Below the pieces are notes generated by a model. The model saw only the letters and a program-made list of their open reading frames with translations. It was not told where the DNA came from and did not search any database. Source: Deltaproteobacteria bacterium (GTDB lineage Bacteria > Myxococcota > Kuafuiibacteriia > Kuafuiibacteriales > Kuafuiibacteriaceae). From it: a stretch of 64,000 bases of DNA. Position 1 is the stretch's first letter. Every line of letters begins with the position of its first letter. Shown piece after piece: positions 51,563-60,478 of the stretch. The stretch covers positions 1,488,001 through 1,552,000 of the forward strand of contig JADJPE010000005.1 of the NCBI GenBank assembly GCA_016713425.1, given 5' to 3'. The translations under genes and the position numbers were made by a program.

Positions 51563-53212
51563 ATGAAAGCCATGAAAGCCACCAGAACTACAAAGACCAT
51601 GAATCCCACCAAGGGTCGTCGACGACTGCTCTTGCCTATTGTTCCTACTGTTCCGCTTCTATTGCTCGGAGCTCTCGGAGCGTGTGGAGACTATGCGGAT
51701 CGTGAATTGACGTCGACGACGGATCCGTTCACGAGTGACATCGCCACCTTGCTGATGTTCTCCTTCCAAGGAGAGGTCGTCAGCCAAAACAGCTACTGGG
51801 CTGAGCGCTCCATCGAAGCTCAGCTCCTCTACACCATCGGGCAGCTCAACGGCGATCGCTCCGTGGGACGCCTCGACGCCGTCGAGCTCTCAGACATCCG
51901 GACGACTCGCGACGAGGATGGCCGGTTTCGGTCTCGATATCGAGCCGTGCTCCCGGTCGCTTGGGGAAGCAAGCGCAACCTCCCGGAGTCATATTCGCTT
52001 GTGCTGCCGTTGGACCTCGGGTCGGAGGCAACAGAACACTTCGCTGAGCGCTACGGGAGTGATTGTGCCGATCCATGGGCGCACGATCTCTCGGCCGGAA
52101 ACTACTGGTACTACTATCGGCCTAACCGTTCCACGTGTCAGCTCGACCCGAGCGACGTGATCCGCACCGTCGCAACCGCCTCGGTCGGCGCGGACAATTC
52201 CACGGGCAAGTACCCAGAATACGACCGCATTTGGGAGGATGGCGAGCTCTCGGTCGTCTCGATTTTTGGCAAGAATGAAGACGGCGCCACCACCGACGAT
52301 GACGCCGGAATCGACGCCTACAACACCTTCGTCCGAATGCTTCGCACCGAGTTTCCCGGGGCCGTGACCACGCCCGCTGAGCTCTCCGCTCGGCCGGGCG
52401 TCTCGGCGCCTGATATAACCCTGGAGGTCGAGCTTGCGCCTGCGCGGAAGCTCCGGGTGCATGCGCTCCTCGTCGACAATGTGCGAACCGCGGGACCAGT
52501 CTTCGACGCTCGCTACGGAGAACTCTCGACTGAAGCTGATCTCATTGCGTACAACGGTCATGCAGGTCTCGGTTCGAACGTCCGAGCGCTTGCCCGCAAG
52601 GGTGTCTTTCGCGCCGGCAAATATCAAATCATCTTCATGAACGGCTGCGATACGTTCGCGTACGTCGACGGAGCCCTGGCGTCGGCGAGAGCGTTGCTGA
52701 ACCCCGACGATCCGACGGGGACGCGCTACATGGACATCGTGACCAACGCGCAACCTTCGTACTTTGCGTCCAACGCGCGCGCCGATTTGGCTCTGATTCG
52801 TGGACTTGTCTCCTATTCTGCGCCGCGGACCTATCAGGCCATCTTCAAGGCGATGGATCCGCGACAGATCGTTGTCGTGACGGGCGAGGAAGACAATGAC
52901 TACGAGCCGGCGTTTGCGCATTGGGAAGGCTTCGAGGTTCACGGATTCGTGGCCCGCGACGAAGCGTTCCGCTATCAGACCGAAACGTTGCCCGCCGGAC
53001 GGTATTCCTTCTCCATCGCCGGTGACGGGGACGCCGATCTCTACGCGCGCATCGACGCCCTGCCCACAACGACGGCCTTCGATTGTCGACCCTACGCCGG
53101 GGGTTCAGCCGAACAGTGTCCGATGACGCTCGAGACGCCGGGTGTTGTTCATCTGATGGTCCGAGGCTACGCCGATCGATCAAGCTTCGTTTTGACGGGG
53201 CGGCCCGATTGA
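51563..53212 (+). CDS. Predicted lipoprotein with caspase/clostripain-like fold and C-terminal PPC domain
   Basis: 549 residues; ATG 51599 would give the neater signal MNPTKGRRRLLLPIVPTVPL with lipobox LGAC. The middle (about 270-400) contains YNGHAGLGSNVRALA and, ~35 residues later, IIFMNGCDTFAYVDGALA: a His-Gly/Ala turn and a Cys after a beta strand, the dyad layout of clan CD peptidases (caspase, clostripain, gingipain). The last ~80 residues (GRYSFSIAGDGDADLYARID … FVLTGRP) look like a bacterial pre-peptidase C-terminal domain. Conserved YYYRPNRSTCQL and CADPW may form disulphides. Catalysis is unproven. Confidence 0.68.
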   Translation: MKAMKATRTTKTMNPTKGRRRLLLPIVPTVPLLLLGALGACGDYADRELTSTTDPFTSDIATLLMFSFQGEVVSQNSYWAERSIEAQLLYTIGQLNGDRSVGRLDAVELSDIRTTRDEDGRFRSRYRAVLPVAWGSKRNLPESYSLVLPLDLGSEATEHFAERYGSDCADPWAHDLSAGNYWYYYRPNRSTCQLDPSDVIRTVATASVGADNSTGKYPEYDRIWEDGELSVVSIFGKNEDGATTDDDAGIDAYNTFVRMLRTEFPGAVTTPAELSARPGVSAPDITLEVELAPARKLRVHALLVDNVRTAGPVFDARYGELSTEADLIAYNGHAGLGSNVRALARKGVFRAGKYQIIFMNGCDTFAYVDGALASARALLNPDDPTGTRYMDIVTNAQPSYFASNARADLALIRGLVSYSAPRTYQAIFKAMDPRQIVVVTGEEDNDYEPAFAHWEGFEVHGFVARDEAFRYQTETLPAGRYSFSIAGDGDADLYARIDALPTTTAFDCRPYAGGSAEQCPMTLETPGVVHLMVRGYADRSSFVLTGRPD

Positions 53213-53266
53213 CGGTGGCCCTGAGATCGATGTTGGTCATGAGTCGACGTTGGTCATGAGTCGATG

Positions 53267-53283
53267 TCGATGCCTGGCATCGA
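53267..53283. promoter_or_regulatory. 17-bp perfect palindrome, operator-like
   Basis: TCGATGCC-T-GGCATCGA, arms of 8 bp around a single base. It lies 54 bp after the caspase-like gene and 273 bp before the next ATG. The 343-bp gap also holds a 17-bp direct repeat containing GTTGGTCATGAGTC twice (53230-53263) and a GCCCGGC repeat (53339-53355). Confidence 0.45.
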
Positions 53284-53555
53284 ACCGAGTGCGCATGGTC
53301 GTTCCCGCGACATGAATCCTCGCCCACGGGAACCGACGCCCGGCGCCCGGCGCCCGACGCGCCCAAGCGTGTGACCTGATTCGACGGGCGCCGAACTGTC
53401 TTCCCTCATTCGACACGATTGGCTTCTGACGCCGGCGCTCGATTGTGGTTTCCTGGCCCTCGCCGCCCTACGGTCAGTCCAGTCGGTCTGCCTTCAGTGC
53501 GGCACGCTCCTTGCGGATGAGGCGGGGCGGGGCTGAAGCCAGGGGAGATGCTCAG

Positions 53556-55073
53556 ATGACTGCGCGAGTTCTTGCGATATGTGTCGTGGTTTTTGGTGTC
53601 GGTTGTGGATCGGTTCGTGATGGTGACTTGGGCGTTGGCGACGACTTCGACCAGGACGCCGCCTCGAGCGCCGACGCCGTGCCTGCCGCGGGCGAAGATG
53701 GCGCTCGTGGGCCCGATGGTTCGACGGCCGGCGCAAGCGATGGTTCGGTGACGGGCGCAAGCGATGGTTCGGTGACGGGCGCAAGCGATGGTTCGGTGAC
53801 GGGCGCAAGCGATGGTTCGACGACGGGCGCAAGCGATGGTTCGACGACGGGCGCAAGCGATGGTTCGACGACGGGCGCAAGCGATGGTTCGACGACGGGC
53901 GTGAGCGATGGTTCGACGACGGGCGTGAGCGATGGTTCGACGAGTGCCGATGGCGGCGGCGACGCAAGCCTGTGCTCGTCGACGATGTGCGACGTTTCGC
54001 GATTCTCCGGAACCGACGACGAGCGCATTCAGCGCGCGATCGCGGCGGCCCTCGTCACTCAGCATCGGACCGTTTTCTTTCCGAACGGGCGCTACGAGCT
54101 CCACAGGTCGATCTTGATCGACGCTGCGGATGCGCGGCTGATTTTGCGCGGAGCGTCGCGCGCGAACGTCGTACTCGTCTCTGCGCCGATCACTTTGGAT
54201 ACGATCGTTTCGGGTGTGCCCACGGTGTGTCTCGGCCCGATGTTTCAGATTGATCGAGGGGGTGGGTTCACGCGGATGGATCTCCTCATCGAGAACTTCA
54301 CCATCGATTTCGGGCGGAATATGACCGATCCGATCTACTTGAACGCAGGTTGTTCTGGGTCTGCGCATGGCGTGCGCGTGGGCAATGGATGGCAAACAGG
54401 CCAGCTCCGCCTCAACAACCTAACCATTCTCAACCCAACAGGGTACGGGATCGGCATACAAAACGCCGGCGCCGGGGACATCTCGGCGAACAACGTGGAG
54501 ATCACGAACGTCTATGTGAAGAACGCGGGCATGGATGGCTTCGACGCAAAGACCCCGGCGGCCGGCAATGAAAATCTCCTGATCGACAACATGATGGTTG
54601 ATCAGATCGGATTCAATGACGAAGGCAGCGCGGCCGGAATCGACATCCGCTACAATGACTTCACCGTTCGAAACGTCTCGGTCATCACCGAGGCCGAGCG
54701 TCAGAATCCCCGCGGACGAGCGTCCAACACCGGCATTCGGATTCGCGACGGAGGCGTTCATCACGGCACCATCCGGAACGTGTATGTCCGCGGCACGGGC
54801 CATGCGCTGTTCTTCGAGGGCAAGGCCCCCACGCTCAACACGGATGTCACGATCGAAGACTTCATCGTGAAGCAGTTCGAGGGCACGGGTGTCTACGTTC
54901 GAGGGACCCATCTCGTCATCCAGCGAGGATGCTCTTTCTCCGGTGCCCCGAGTTCTCGTTATCTGTACGTCGACCCAGTGAACTCGGATCCCGCCACCAA
55001 CGTCGTATCGGTTCATAACGGCTACGACGCGACGCTCTGTCCAGCGTATGAGGCGGTTGGATATCACCCTTGA
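53556..55073 (+). CDS. Lipoprotein with right-handed beta-helix (pectate-lyase-like) domain
   Basis: 505 residues from ATG 53556, after AGGGGAGA. Signal MTARVLAICVVVFGVGC has lipobox GVGC. A repeat linker (residues ~54-126) of DGSTTGAS octapeptides precedes the catalytic-type domain. That domain begins CDVSRFSGTDDERIQRAIAA, the opening of pectate lyase superfamily beta-helices (D-d-t-x-x-I-Q-x-A-I), followed by HRTVFFPNGRYELHRSILID and ladders of Asn/Ile/Val turns (LNNLTILNPTGYGIGIQNAG, DISANNVEITNVYVKNAGMD). It may act on a polysaccharide. I cannot assign substrate or catalytic residues. Confidence 0.85.
   Translation: MTARVLAICVVVFGVGCGSVRDGDLGVGDDFDQDAASSADAVPAAGEDGARGPDGSTAGASDGSVTGASDGSVTGASDGSVTGASDGSTTGASDGSTTGASDGSTTGASDGSTTGVSDGSTTGVSDGSTSADGGGDASLCSSTMCDVSRFSGTDDERIQRAIAAALVTQHRTVFFPNGRYELHRSILIDAADARLILRGASRANVVLVSAPITLDTIVSGVPTVCLGPMFQIDRGGGFTRMDLLIENFTIDFGRNMTDPIYLNAGCSGSAHGVRVGNGWQTGQLRLNNLTILNPTGYGIGIQNAGAGDISANNVEITNVYVKNAGMDGFDAKTPAAGNENLLIDNMMVDQIGFNDEGSAAGIDIRYNDFTVRNVSVITEAERQNPRGRASNTGIRIRDGGVHHGTIRNVYVRGTGHALFFEGKAPTLNTDVTIEDFIVKQFEGTGVYVRGTHLVIQRGCSFSGAPSSRYLYVDPVNSDPATNVVSVHNGYDATLCPAYEAVGYHP
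53715..53930. repeat. 24-bp tandem repeat (DGSxTGAS, 9 units)
   Basis: Nine consecutive in-frame 24-bp units in the linker of the beta-helix lipoprotein: DGSTAGAS, three DGSVTGAS, three DGSTTGAS and two DGSTTGVS, then a partial unit. Adjacent copies sharing the same variant indicate stepwise duplication. Confidence 0.96.
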
Positions 55074-55148
55074 TCCGGGTATTCCTGTCGGCCGCGGGGC
55101 TGGAGCCTTTCTGCGGTTGATGCTCTAATTTAAGCAGTATTTTCGCTG

Positions 55149-55175
55149 TTGTAGTCCCTTCCAGCGTGTTAGCTT
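55149..55175 (+). promoter_or_regulatory. Possible gyrB promoter
   Basis: TAGCTT (55170-55175) is the same -10-like hexamer as at 8722-8727; TTGTAG lies 15 bp upstream (55149-55154), a short spacer. The proposed TTG start of gyrB is at 55184, 8 bases after the hexamer. Confidence 0.35.
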
Positions 55176-55183
55176 GGCGCGCC

Positions 55184-57787
55184 TTGTCTACCAGCGAACA
55201 TCCCTCGAGTGAAGTGACCCCCGAGTCCGCCGAACCCCACCAGAAGGACGCCTTTGCCGTGCGTGCGCTCGACCGCCAGAGTCAGGTCGCCGCCCCGAGC
55301 AAGGGCTACAACGCCGATTCCATCGAGGTGCTCGAAGGACTCGAGGCGGTGCGTCTTCGGCCTGGCATGTACATTGGGGAGACGGACGCCTCCGGTCTGC
55401 ACCATCTCGTCTATGAGGTGGTCGATAACAGCGTCGATGAGGCGCTGGGCGGCCACGCGACGCTCGTCAGCGTGACGATCCACGTCGATGGCTCGCTTAC
55501 GGTCACCGACAACGGTCGCGGGATTCCGGTGGAGTGGAAGCACGACCTGAACCGCAGCGCGGCCGAGGTCGTGATGACGGTGCTTCACGCGGGCGCGAAG
55601 TTTTCGAACGATTCGTACAAGCAGTCGGCGGGGCTCCATGGCGTAGGTGTCTCGTGCGTCAACGCGCTCTCCGAATGGATGGAGATGGAAATCAGCCGCG
55701 ATGGCCGTGTCCACTGGATGCGATTCGAACGCGGGAAGCCGGTCTCTTTGCCGGGCACGCCAGAGGCGCCGTTGACGGTGAAAGGCGAGTCTTCGTCTAC
55801 CGGCACGTCGATTCGGTTCAAGCCCGACAAGGAAATCTTCAGCACGGTGACTTTCAATCGGGAGCGCCTGGCCGAGCGTTTGAGCCAGCTCGCTTTTTTG
55901 AACAAGGGGCTTCGCATCGAGCTCACGGATGAGCGCGATCAGCGGCACGACCTCTTCTTGTATGAGGGCGGCATCGTTTCCTACGTGCAGCACCTCAACC
56001 GAAACCGCGAGGTCCTTCACAAAGATCCGATCTTTTTCTCGTCGTTGATGGAGGTCGTGGGTCCCGAAGGAATTCCGATTGAGCTCGACGTCGAGGTGGC
56101 CCTCCAGTGGACGACCTCGTACGTCGAGAGTGTTTTTTGCTTCGCGAACAACGTCTACAACGACGAGGGTGGCACCCACGCCAGTGGACTGAGGTCGGCG
56201 CTCACGCGAACACTCAACGCCTATGCGAACAAAGAGAATCTGCTCAAGGGCGTGAAGGAGCCTCCGTCCGGCGACGATGTACGCGAGGGTCTGACGGCCG
56301 TCGTGTCGGTCAAGATGCAGGATCCCAAGTTCGACAGCCAACCAAAGCACAAGCTTCTGAACTCGGAGGCCAAGAGCGCGGTCGAAGGTCTCCTGAATGC
56401 GCAGCTCTCGTCGTACCTCCTCGAGAACCCGACGGTGGCGCGCACAGTTGTCGGCAAGATTTGTGATGCAGCACGGGCACGTATTGCGGCCCGCCGGGCG
56501 CGGGAGTTGGTGCAGCGCAAGGGTGCGTTCGAGTCCGGTTCGTTGCCCGGGAAGCTTGCAGACTGTCAGGAGCGTGATCCCTCCAAGTGCGAGATCTACA
56601 TCGTCGAGGGTGAGTCTGCAGGCGGGTCGGCCAAGCAAGGCCGGGATCGGAGCTTCCAAGCCATCTTGCCGCTTCGCGGGAAGATCTTGAATGTGGAGAA
56701 GGCGCGCGTCGACAAGATGCTCTCGTCGCAAGAGATCGTCACGCTCGTGATGGCGCTCGGAACCGGCATTGGTACCGAGAGCTTCGATCTCTCGAAGCTC
56801 CGCTACGGCAGAGTCATCATCATGACGGACGCCGACGTCGACGGAAGCCACATCCGGACGTTGTTGCTCACTTTCTTCTACCGACAGCTCGCGCCGTTGG
56901 TCGAACATGGCCATCTGTACATTGCGCAGCCTCCCCTTTATCGGCTCCAGAAAGGTAAGAAGGAGTATTACCTCAAGGATGAGGACGCGCTCAACGACCA
57001 TCTACTCTCAGCGGGCACGGAAGGCGTGACCCTCATCGACGCGGCGGGCCGAACCATCGAGGGTGAGCATCTCAAGAACGTGGCGAAGAACTTCCTCCGA
57101 TACAAGGCGGGTCTAGAGCACGTGGATCTGAGGCGTGACAGTCGGGTGGTCGATGCGCTCATTCGTGGCACGCAGCTTTCGGCGGACGACCTTCGCCCCA
57201 AGAGCACCATCGATGGGGCTCCGCCTGTCGACCGCGCGGTGCTGGAGCAGAAGATCGTCCAGCCGATGACGGCGTTCCTCGAACGACACTATCCAGCCGC
57301 GAGCGATCGTCTGGTTGTCCGCCTCGATGTGAAGGCGGGTGGTGCGGAGCTCTTTGTCGAGTCTCGCGCCCACGGCGCGCGTCGAAAAACGACCGTCGAC
57401 GCATCCTTCGTTGCGAGCGCTGACTTCCAGAGGCTCGTGTCCCTGGCCGAGACTTTCAAGTCGTTCGAGGCCCCCTTCAGGATCGATGAAGGGAAGGGGG
57501 ACGAAGAGGTCAAGACCGAGGACCGAATCGATGACGCGGTTCGCTGGCTGAGCGAACGTGGTGGCAAGGGCGCAAGCTGGCAGCGCTACAAGGGTCTGGG
57601 CGAGATGAACCCCGAGCAGCTCTGGGAGACGACGATGGACCCGACGCGTCGTGTGATTCTTCAGGTCAACATGTCGAAGACCGAGAACGAGAACGAGATG
57701 TTCGAAACGCTCATGGGCGATCAGGTCGAGCCCCGTCGCGACTTCATCGAGCGGAACGCCCTCGATGTTTCGCGTCTCGATATCTGA
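55184..57787 (+). CDS. gyrB: DNA gyrase subunit B
   Basis: About 867 residues. The GHKL ATPase domain shows YNADSIEVLEGLEAVRLRPG, MYIGETDASGLHHLVYEVVD and the ATP-binding DNGRGIPVEW. The Toprim domain has EGESAGGSAKQGRDR, LPLRGKILNVEKA and DADVDGSHIRTLLLTFFYRQ. A GyrB-specific insertion follows the Toprim region, accounting for length above 800 as in Gram-negative enzymes. The C-terminus has QRYKGLGEMNPEQLWETTMD. About 40 extra residues precede the usual start. TTG 55184, GTG 55166 and GTG 55214 are possible starts; 55184 fits the nearby -10-like hexamer. It is 48 kb from recF instead of next to it. Confidence 0.97.
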   Translation: MSTSEHPSSEVTPESAEPHQKDAFAVRALDRQSQVAAPSKGYNADSIEVLEGLEAVRLRPGMYIGETDASGLHHLVYEVVDNSVDEALGGHATLVSVTIHVDGSLTVTDNGRGIPVEWKHDLNRSAAEVVMTVLHAGAKFSNDSYKQSAGLHGVGVSCVNALSEWMEMEISRDGRVHWMRFERGKPVSLPGTPEAPLTVKGESSSTGTSIRFKPDKEIFSTVTFNRERLAERLSQLAFLNKGLRIELTDERDQRHDLFLYEGGIVSYVQHLNRNREVLHKDPIFFSSLMEVVGPEGIPIELDVEVALQWTTSYVESVFCFANNVYNDEGGTHASGLRSALTRTLNAYANKENLLKGVKEPPSGDDVREGLTAVVSVKMQDPKFDSQPKHKLLNSEAKSAVEGLLNAQLSSYLLENPTVARTVVGKICDAARARIAARRARELVQRKGAFESGSLPGKLADCQERDPSKCEIYIVEGESAGGSAKQGRDRSFQAILPLRGKILNVEKARVDKMLSSQEIVTLVMALGTGIGTESFDLSKLRYGRVIIMTDADVDGSHIRTLLLTFFYRQLAPLVEHGHLYIAQPPLYRLQKGKKEYYLKDEDALNDHLLSAGTEGVTLIDAAGRTIEGEHLKNVAKNFLRYKAGLEHVDLRRDSRVVDALIRGTQLSADDLRPKSTIDGAPPVDRAVLEQKIVQPMTAFLERHYPAASDRLVVRLDVKAGGAELFVESRAHGARRKTTVDASFVASADFQRLVSLAETFKSFEAPFRIDEGKGDEEVKTEDRIDDAVRWLSERGGKGASWQRYKGLGEMNPEQLWETTMDPTRRVILQVNMSKTENENEMFETLMGDQVEPRRDFIERNALDVSRLDI

Positions 57788-57885
57788 GCGAGTACGCAGC
57801 GGTAGGTGTGTATCGCTGTTCTCTCACCGAAATTTGCACGGACACTTCCACCCGTTGCACACTGAAGCGGTCGATTGGTGGGTGA

Positions 57886-57909
57886 TTGCACGTGGTCTTC
57901 GTCGTGCAA
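57886..57909. promoter_or_regulatory. Inverted repeat upstream of minor pilin operon
   Basis: TTGCACG (57886-57892) and CGTGCAA (57903-57909) are perfect 7-bp arms with a 10-nt spacer, 33 bp before the pilV ATG. Could be an operator or a leader hairpin. A nearby TGG…TGC pair is one base too short for a sigma-54 promoter. Confidence 0.4.
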
Positions 57910-57941
57910 GATCGCTCTGCCCGAGACCGGAGCCCAAGAAG

Positions 57942-58556
57942 ATGCCCAATGTGCCTCCAACCTTGCGGATGATGAATAAACCCGCATCCCCTCGACGAGG
58001 GTTTTCTATACTCGAAGCGATCGTTGCCTCGGCCATCCTTGGCATTGGGCTGATTGGGCTCGTGCGGCTTCATTCGGCTTCGATGCATGGGTTGGTGCGG
58101 GCGCAAGACACGAATGCGGCGTCCGAGGTCGCCCGGCAGATCGCTGAACGGTTTTCGACCTTGCCGCCGACGGCCCCGGAGCTGGCCAACTGTCTTCCTC
58201 CGCCGGCGTCTCCGAGTGGCTGCCGGGCGAGCTACGGCACTTCGGGCGTCCTGAATCCTGTGAAGGGCGGCGCTGATTGCACACGGTGGGTCGATGGTGC
58301 GGCGGTGACGGACGTCTCATCAGGCAACGCCGGCTGGCCGCTCCCGGCCGCGACTTTTGGGGACGGTACGCCGTGTCCCGACAATGCGGTCAATTGTCCG
58401 GGAGCCTATCGGGTCGACATTTCCGTTGGACCGCATCCCGACGCCGCCAATCATCCGCCGCCGGCGCGCCTGGTGAACATTTGGGTTTGCTGGCGCGATC
58501 CGGGTGGGCTGGTCAATGAGTTGTCGACGGTCCGCATGATTCCGGGGGACTTGTGA
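57942..58556 (+). CDS. pilV: PilV-like type IV pilus minor prepilin
   Basis: 204 residues from ATG 57942 (GGAG 9 nt upstream); ATG 57969/57972 would give a shorter leader. The prepilin cleavage site is PRRG/FSILEA with Glu at +5 and the hydrophobic spine IVASAILGIGLIGLVRLHSA. PilV-type minor pilins help initiate pilus assembly with PilW, PilX and PilY1. The C-terminal domain has several Cys (LANCLPPPASPSGC, GGADC, GTPC, DNAVNC) for disulphides. Stop overlaps the start of pilW. Confidence 0.87.
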   Translation: MPNVPPTLRMMNKPASPRRGFSILEAIVASAILGIGLIGLVRLHSASMHGLVRAQDTNAASEVARQIAERFSTLPPTAPELANCLPPPASPSGCRASYGTSGVLNPVKGGADCTRWVDGAAVTDVSSGNAGWPLPAATFGDGTPCPDNAVNCPGAYRVDISVGPHPDAANHPPPARLVNIWVCWRDPGGLVNELSTVRMIPGDL

Positions 58557-59791
58557 TGCGCTTGAGATCTGAGGCTGGTTTCACGCTGATCGAGCTGATG
58601 GTTGCCGTCGGGATCGCGATCTTTTTGACGATGGCGGCCGTGGCTTTTGCGCGTCACGAGACGAAGCTGATGGGGATCTCGACGGATAGGCTCGAGATGC
58701 AACAGAGTGCGCGTGCTGCGCTCGATATGCTCGCGGATGATATCGGCCAGGCGGGCGCGGGGGTTGGGTACGGAAACGCCTCGGGGAACTTTGGGTTGGT
58801 TACGGATCCCCTCCCCGGCAAGGACAGCTTTGCGGGCGTTCGCATCGACAACTTCTGCGTGGAGTCGGTGGATGGTGTTGGCACTCGCGTGTGTTTCAAT
58901 CAGGACGGCACCCCGATCGCTTATCCGGGCGCGGCCGATCCCGGGTTTGCGGGTACCGATCTCTCGCTCCAAACGAGCGACATCAATACGGGGGCGCCGA
59001 GAATCGCGACGCCTTACACCTTGAGAACCGTCGACATCGGGATCTTGTCGGCCACTGGCTCTTATTCAACGGTCGCTGACTTCGCCTTCGGCGCGGTTCA
59101 GACGGGCCAGTACTGCAACGACGGCGATATCTCATTTCGTGATGGCGAGCTCGCGCTCATTCGAAACGATGTTGGTGATGCCGCGCGCGCCATCTTGGTG
59201 CAAGCGCCCACGGCGGCTGCGTGTTCGTACGGGCAATGCCTCGGTGGGTGCACGTCATTTACCGTGGGCACGCCGCCCGCGATCTTCTACCAGAATGACG
59301 CGAGCGCGGACTCGGCGAACTTTGTCGCGGGCGAGCTGCACGGTGGTCTTCACGCGACGGTTTGGTTCGTCGACGACAGCGACCCTTCCTACGACGCGGG
59401 CATCGGTGTTCTGAGGCGTGCCTGGTTTGACGATGCGCGCGGATGTGCCGCGCGCGACTCGACCTGCGGCGATGAAGTCATGCCTTACGTTGACACGCTT
59501 CAGGCGACGATCTGGGAATGGGATCAATCGACGCAGACGTGGGTCAACAGCGGACAGGAGATGGTTCGTGACCGAACCGGCCAGCGCCACCGTCTCCGCG
59601 TCGACCTCGAGCTGGTTGTGCGCGCCAAGGCCGACAGCCGGACCCCGCGCGATGCGCTACAGCTTCGGCTCGCGCCGCTCTGTGTCCCGAATTTCGGCTC
59701 GTGTCCGGCTTCGAAGGTCGATTTCACAGAGCGACAAGCCTATCGAACGAGCATCGAGGTAAAGAATTCCGGCTACATGGCGGTCCAATAA
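58556..59791 (+). CDS. pilW: PilW-like type IV pilus minor prepilin
   Basis: 411 residues from ATG 58556, which shares its A with the pilV stop (TGATG). GGGGG precedes it. The prepilin site is SEAG/FTLIELMVAVG with Glu +5, then the membrane helix IAIFLTMAAVAFARHETKLM. LEMQQSARAALDMLADDIGQ is the conserved PilW helix. The large periplasmic domain has paired Cys (CYSYGQCLGGC-like, CAARDSTC, CVPNFGSC). Large size matches PilW. Followed after 29 bp by pilX. Confidence 0.88.
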   Translation: MRLRSEAGFTLIELMVAVGIAIFLTMAAVAFARHETKLMGISTDRLEMQQSARAALDMLADDIGQAGAGVGYGNASGNFGLVTDPLPGKDSFAGVRIDNFCVESVDGVGTRVCFNQDGTPIAYPGAADPGFAGTDLSLQTSDINTGAPRIATPYTLRTVDIGILSATGSYSTVADFAFGAVQTGQYCNDGDISFRDGELALIRNDVGDAARAILVQAPTAAACSYGQCLGGCTSFTVGTPPAIFYQNDASADSANFVAGELHGGLHATVWFVDDSDPSYDAGIGVLRRAWFDDARGCAARDSTCGDEVMPYVDTLQATIWEWDQSTQTWVNSGQEMVRDRTGQRHRLRVDLELVVRAKADSRTPRDALQLRLAPLCVPNFGSCPASKVDFTERQAYRTSIEVKNSGYMAVQ

Positions 59792-59820
59792 GAAGAGAAG
59801 TCGATGAGCGAGGTTAGACG

Positions 59821-60408
59821 ATGAGGAGAAGATCAACCGACCGGCGGACTGACATCGGCCCATGTCCGCGCCAGCACCGAGAGCGCGGATTCGCGCTGAT
59901 CATTGTGGTGCTCATCGTCGCCTTGCTCGCGGTTGCGGCGGTGACGCTTCTCGACATCGTCAACATCGACATCAACTTCACTAGGCAGAAGCGCGTTCGC
60001 CTCCTTGCCGACGCCAACGCCCAAGGCGCGATGATGGAGGTTGTGACGGACGAGCAGGTCTCGCGCAGCCTTCCAGATTACAGCTTCACCGATCAGCGTC
60101 ACGTATGGGCGGAAGGGAACACCAAGTACCCAGTCGGCGCCCCTTCGGTTGCGCTCGACAGCTCCAACAGCGCTTTCGTGCGAAATGTTGGAAGCCCGCT
60201 CGAGGAGACGTACACCGCAGACATCAGGCTGCTCAAATACGGCCCGGTTCAGGATACCGGCGTGGATACGGCCCGTGCGCTCATCTACGAGGTCTCGACG
60301 CGGGCCGACGTTCACGACGACAAGGCGTCGCGCGAAGCCCGCTCGGAGGTGTTTCTTTTTCAGCCCGTGCAGAGCGGGCAGCGTATCGCACCGCGTCATG
60401 CTCGCTGA
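59821..60408 (+). CDS. pilX: PilX-like type IV pilus minor prepilin
   Basis: 195 residues. ERG/FALIIVVLIVALLAVAAV is the prepilin-type start of PilX, which lacks the +5 Glu (Val/Ile instead), as in PilX/GspK-type tip pilins. The following RKRVRLLADANAQGAMMEVV is the typical helix. The basic N-terminal leader (MRRRSTDRRTDIGPCPRQ) is long. GAGG precedes the ATG. It completes a pilV-pilW-pilX cluster; pilY1 is elsewhere at 36.8 kb. Confidence 0.82.
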   Translation: MRRRSTDRRTDIGPCPRQHRERGFALIIVVLIVALLAVAAVTLLDIVNIDINFTRQKRVRLLADANAQGAMMEVVTDEQVSRSLPDYSFTDQRHVWAEGNTKYPVGAPSVALDSSNSAFVRNVGSPLEETYTADIRLLKYGPVQDTGVDTARALIYEVSTRADVHDDKASREARSEVFLFQPVQSGQRIAPRHAR

Positions 60409-60478
60409 CGGCCAGACTCTTTTTCGCGCTCGAGACGGCCGGGACCGCTGGGCAATTGCGGGCGACGAATGATACGAA

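Noticed and set aside
53325..53360. CACGGGAACC on the plus strand as a third ECF promoter.
   Set aside because: Lacks the ATTCTTC extension, and no GTC core lies 17 bp downstream.
53715..53930. Regular 24-bp repeat considered as a CRISPR array.
   Set aside because: Units are directly adjacent with no spacers and encode an in-frame peptide repeat.
53406..54395. Long minus-strand frame with IACARRRT repeats.
   Set aside because: Mirror of the DGSxTGAS repeat in the beta-helix lipoprotein; the plus frame has signal, RBS and domain.
55169..57001. 610-codon open frame antisense to gyrB.
   Set aside because: Shadow frame of a GC-rich, strongly conserved gene; Leu/Arg-rich product with no domain.
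57874..57890. TTGGTGGGTGATTGC considered as a sigma-54 promoter for the pilin genes.
   Set aside because: GG-GC spacing is 9 instead of 10 bp, which normally abolishes recognition.
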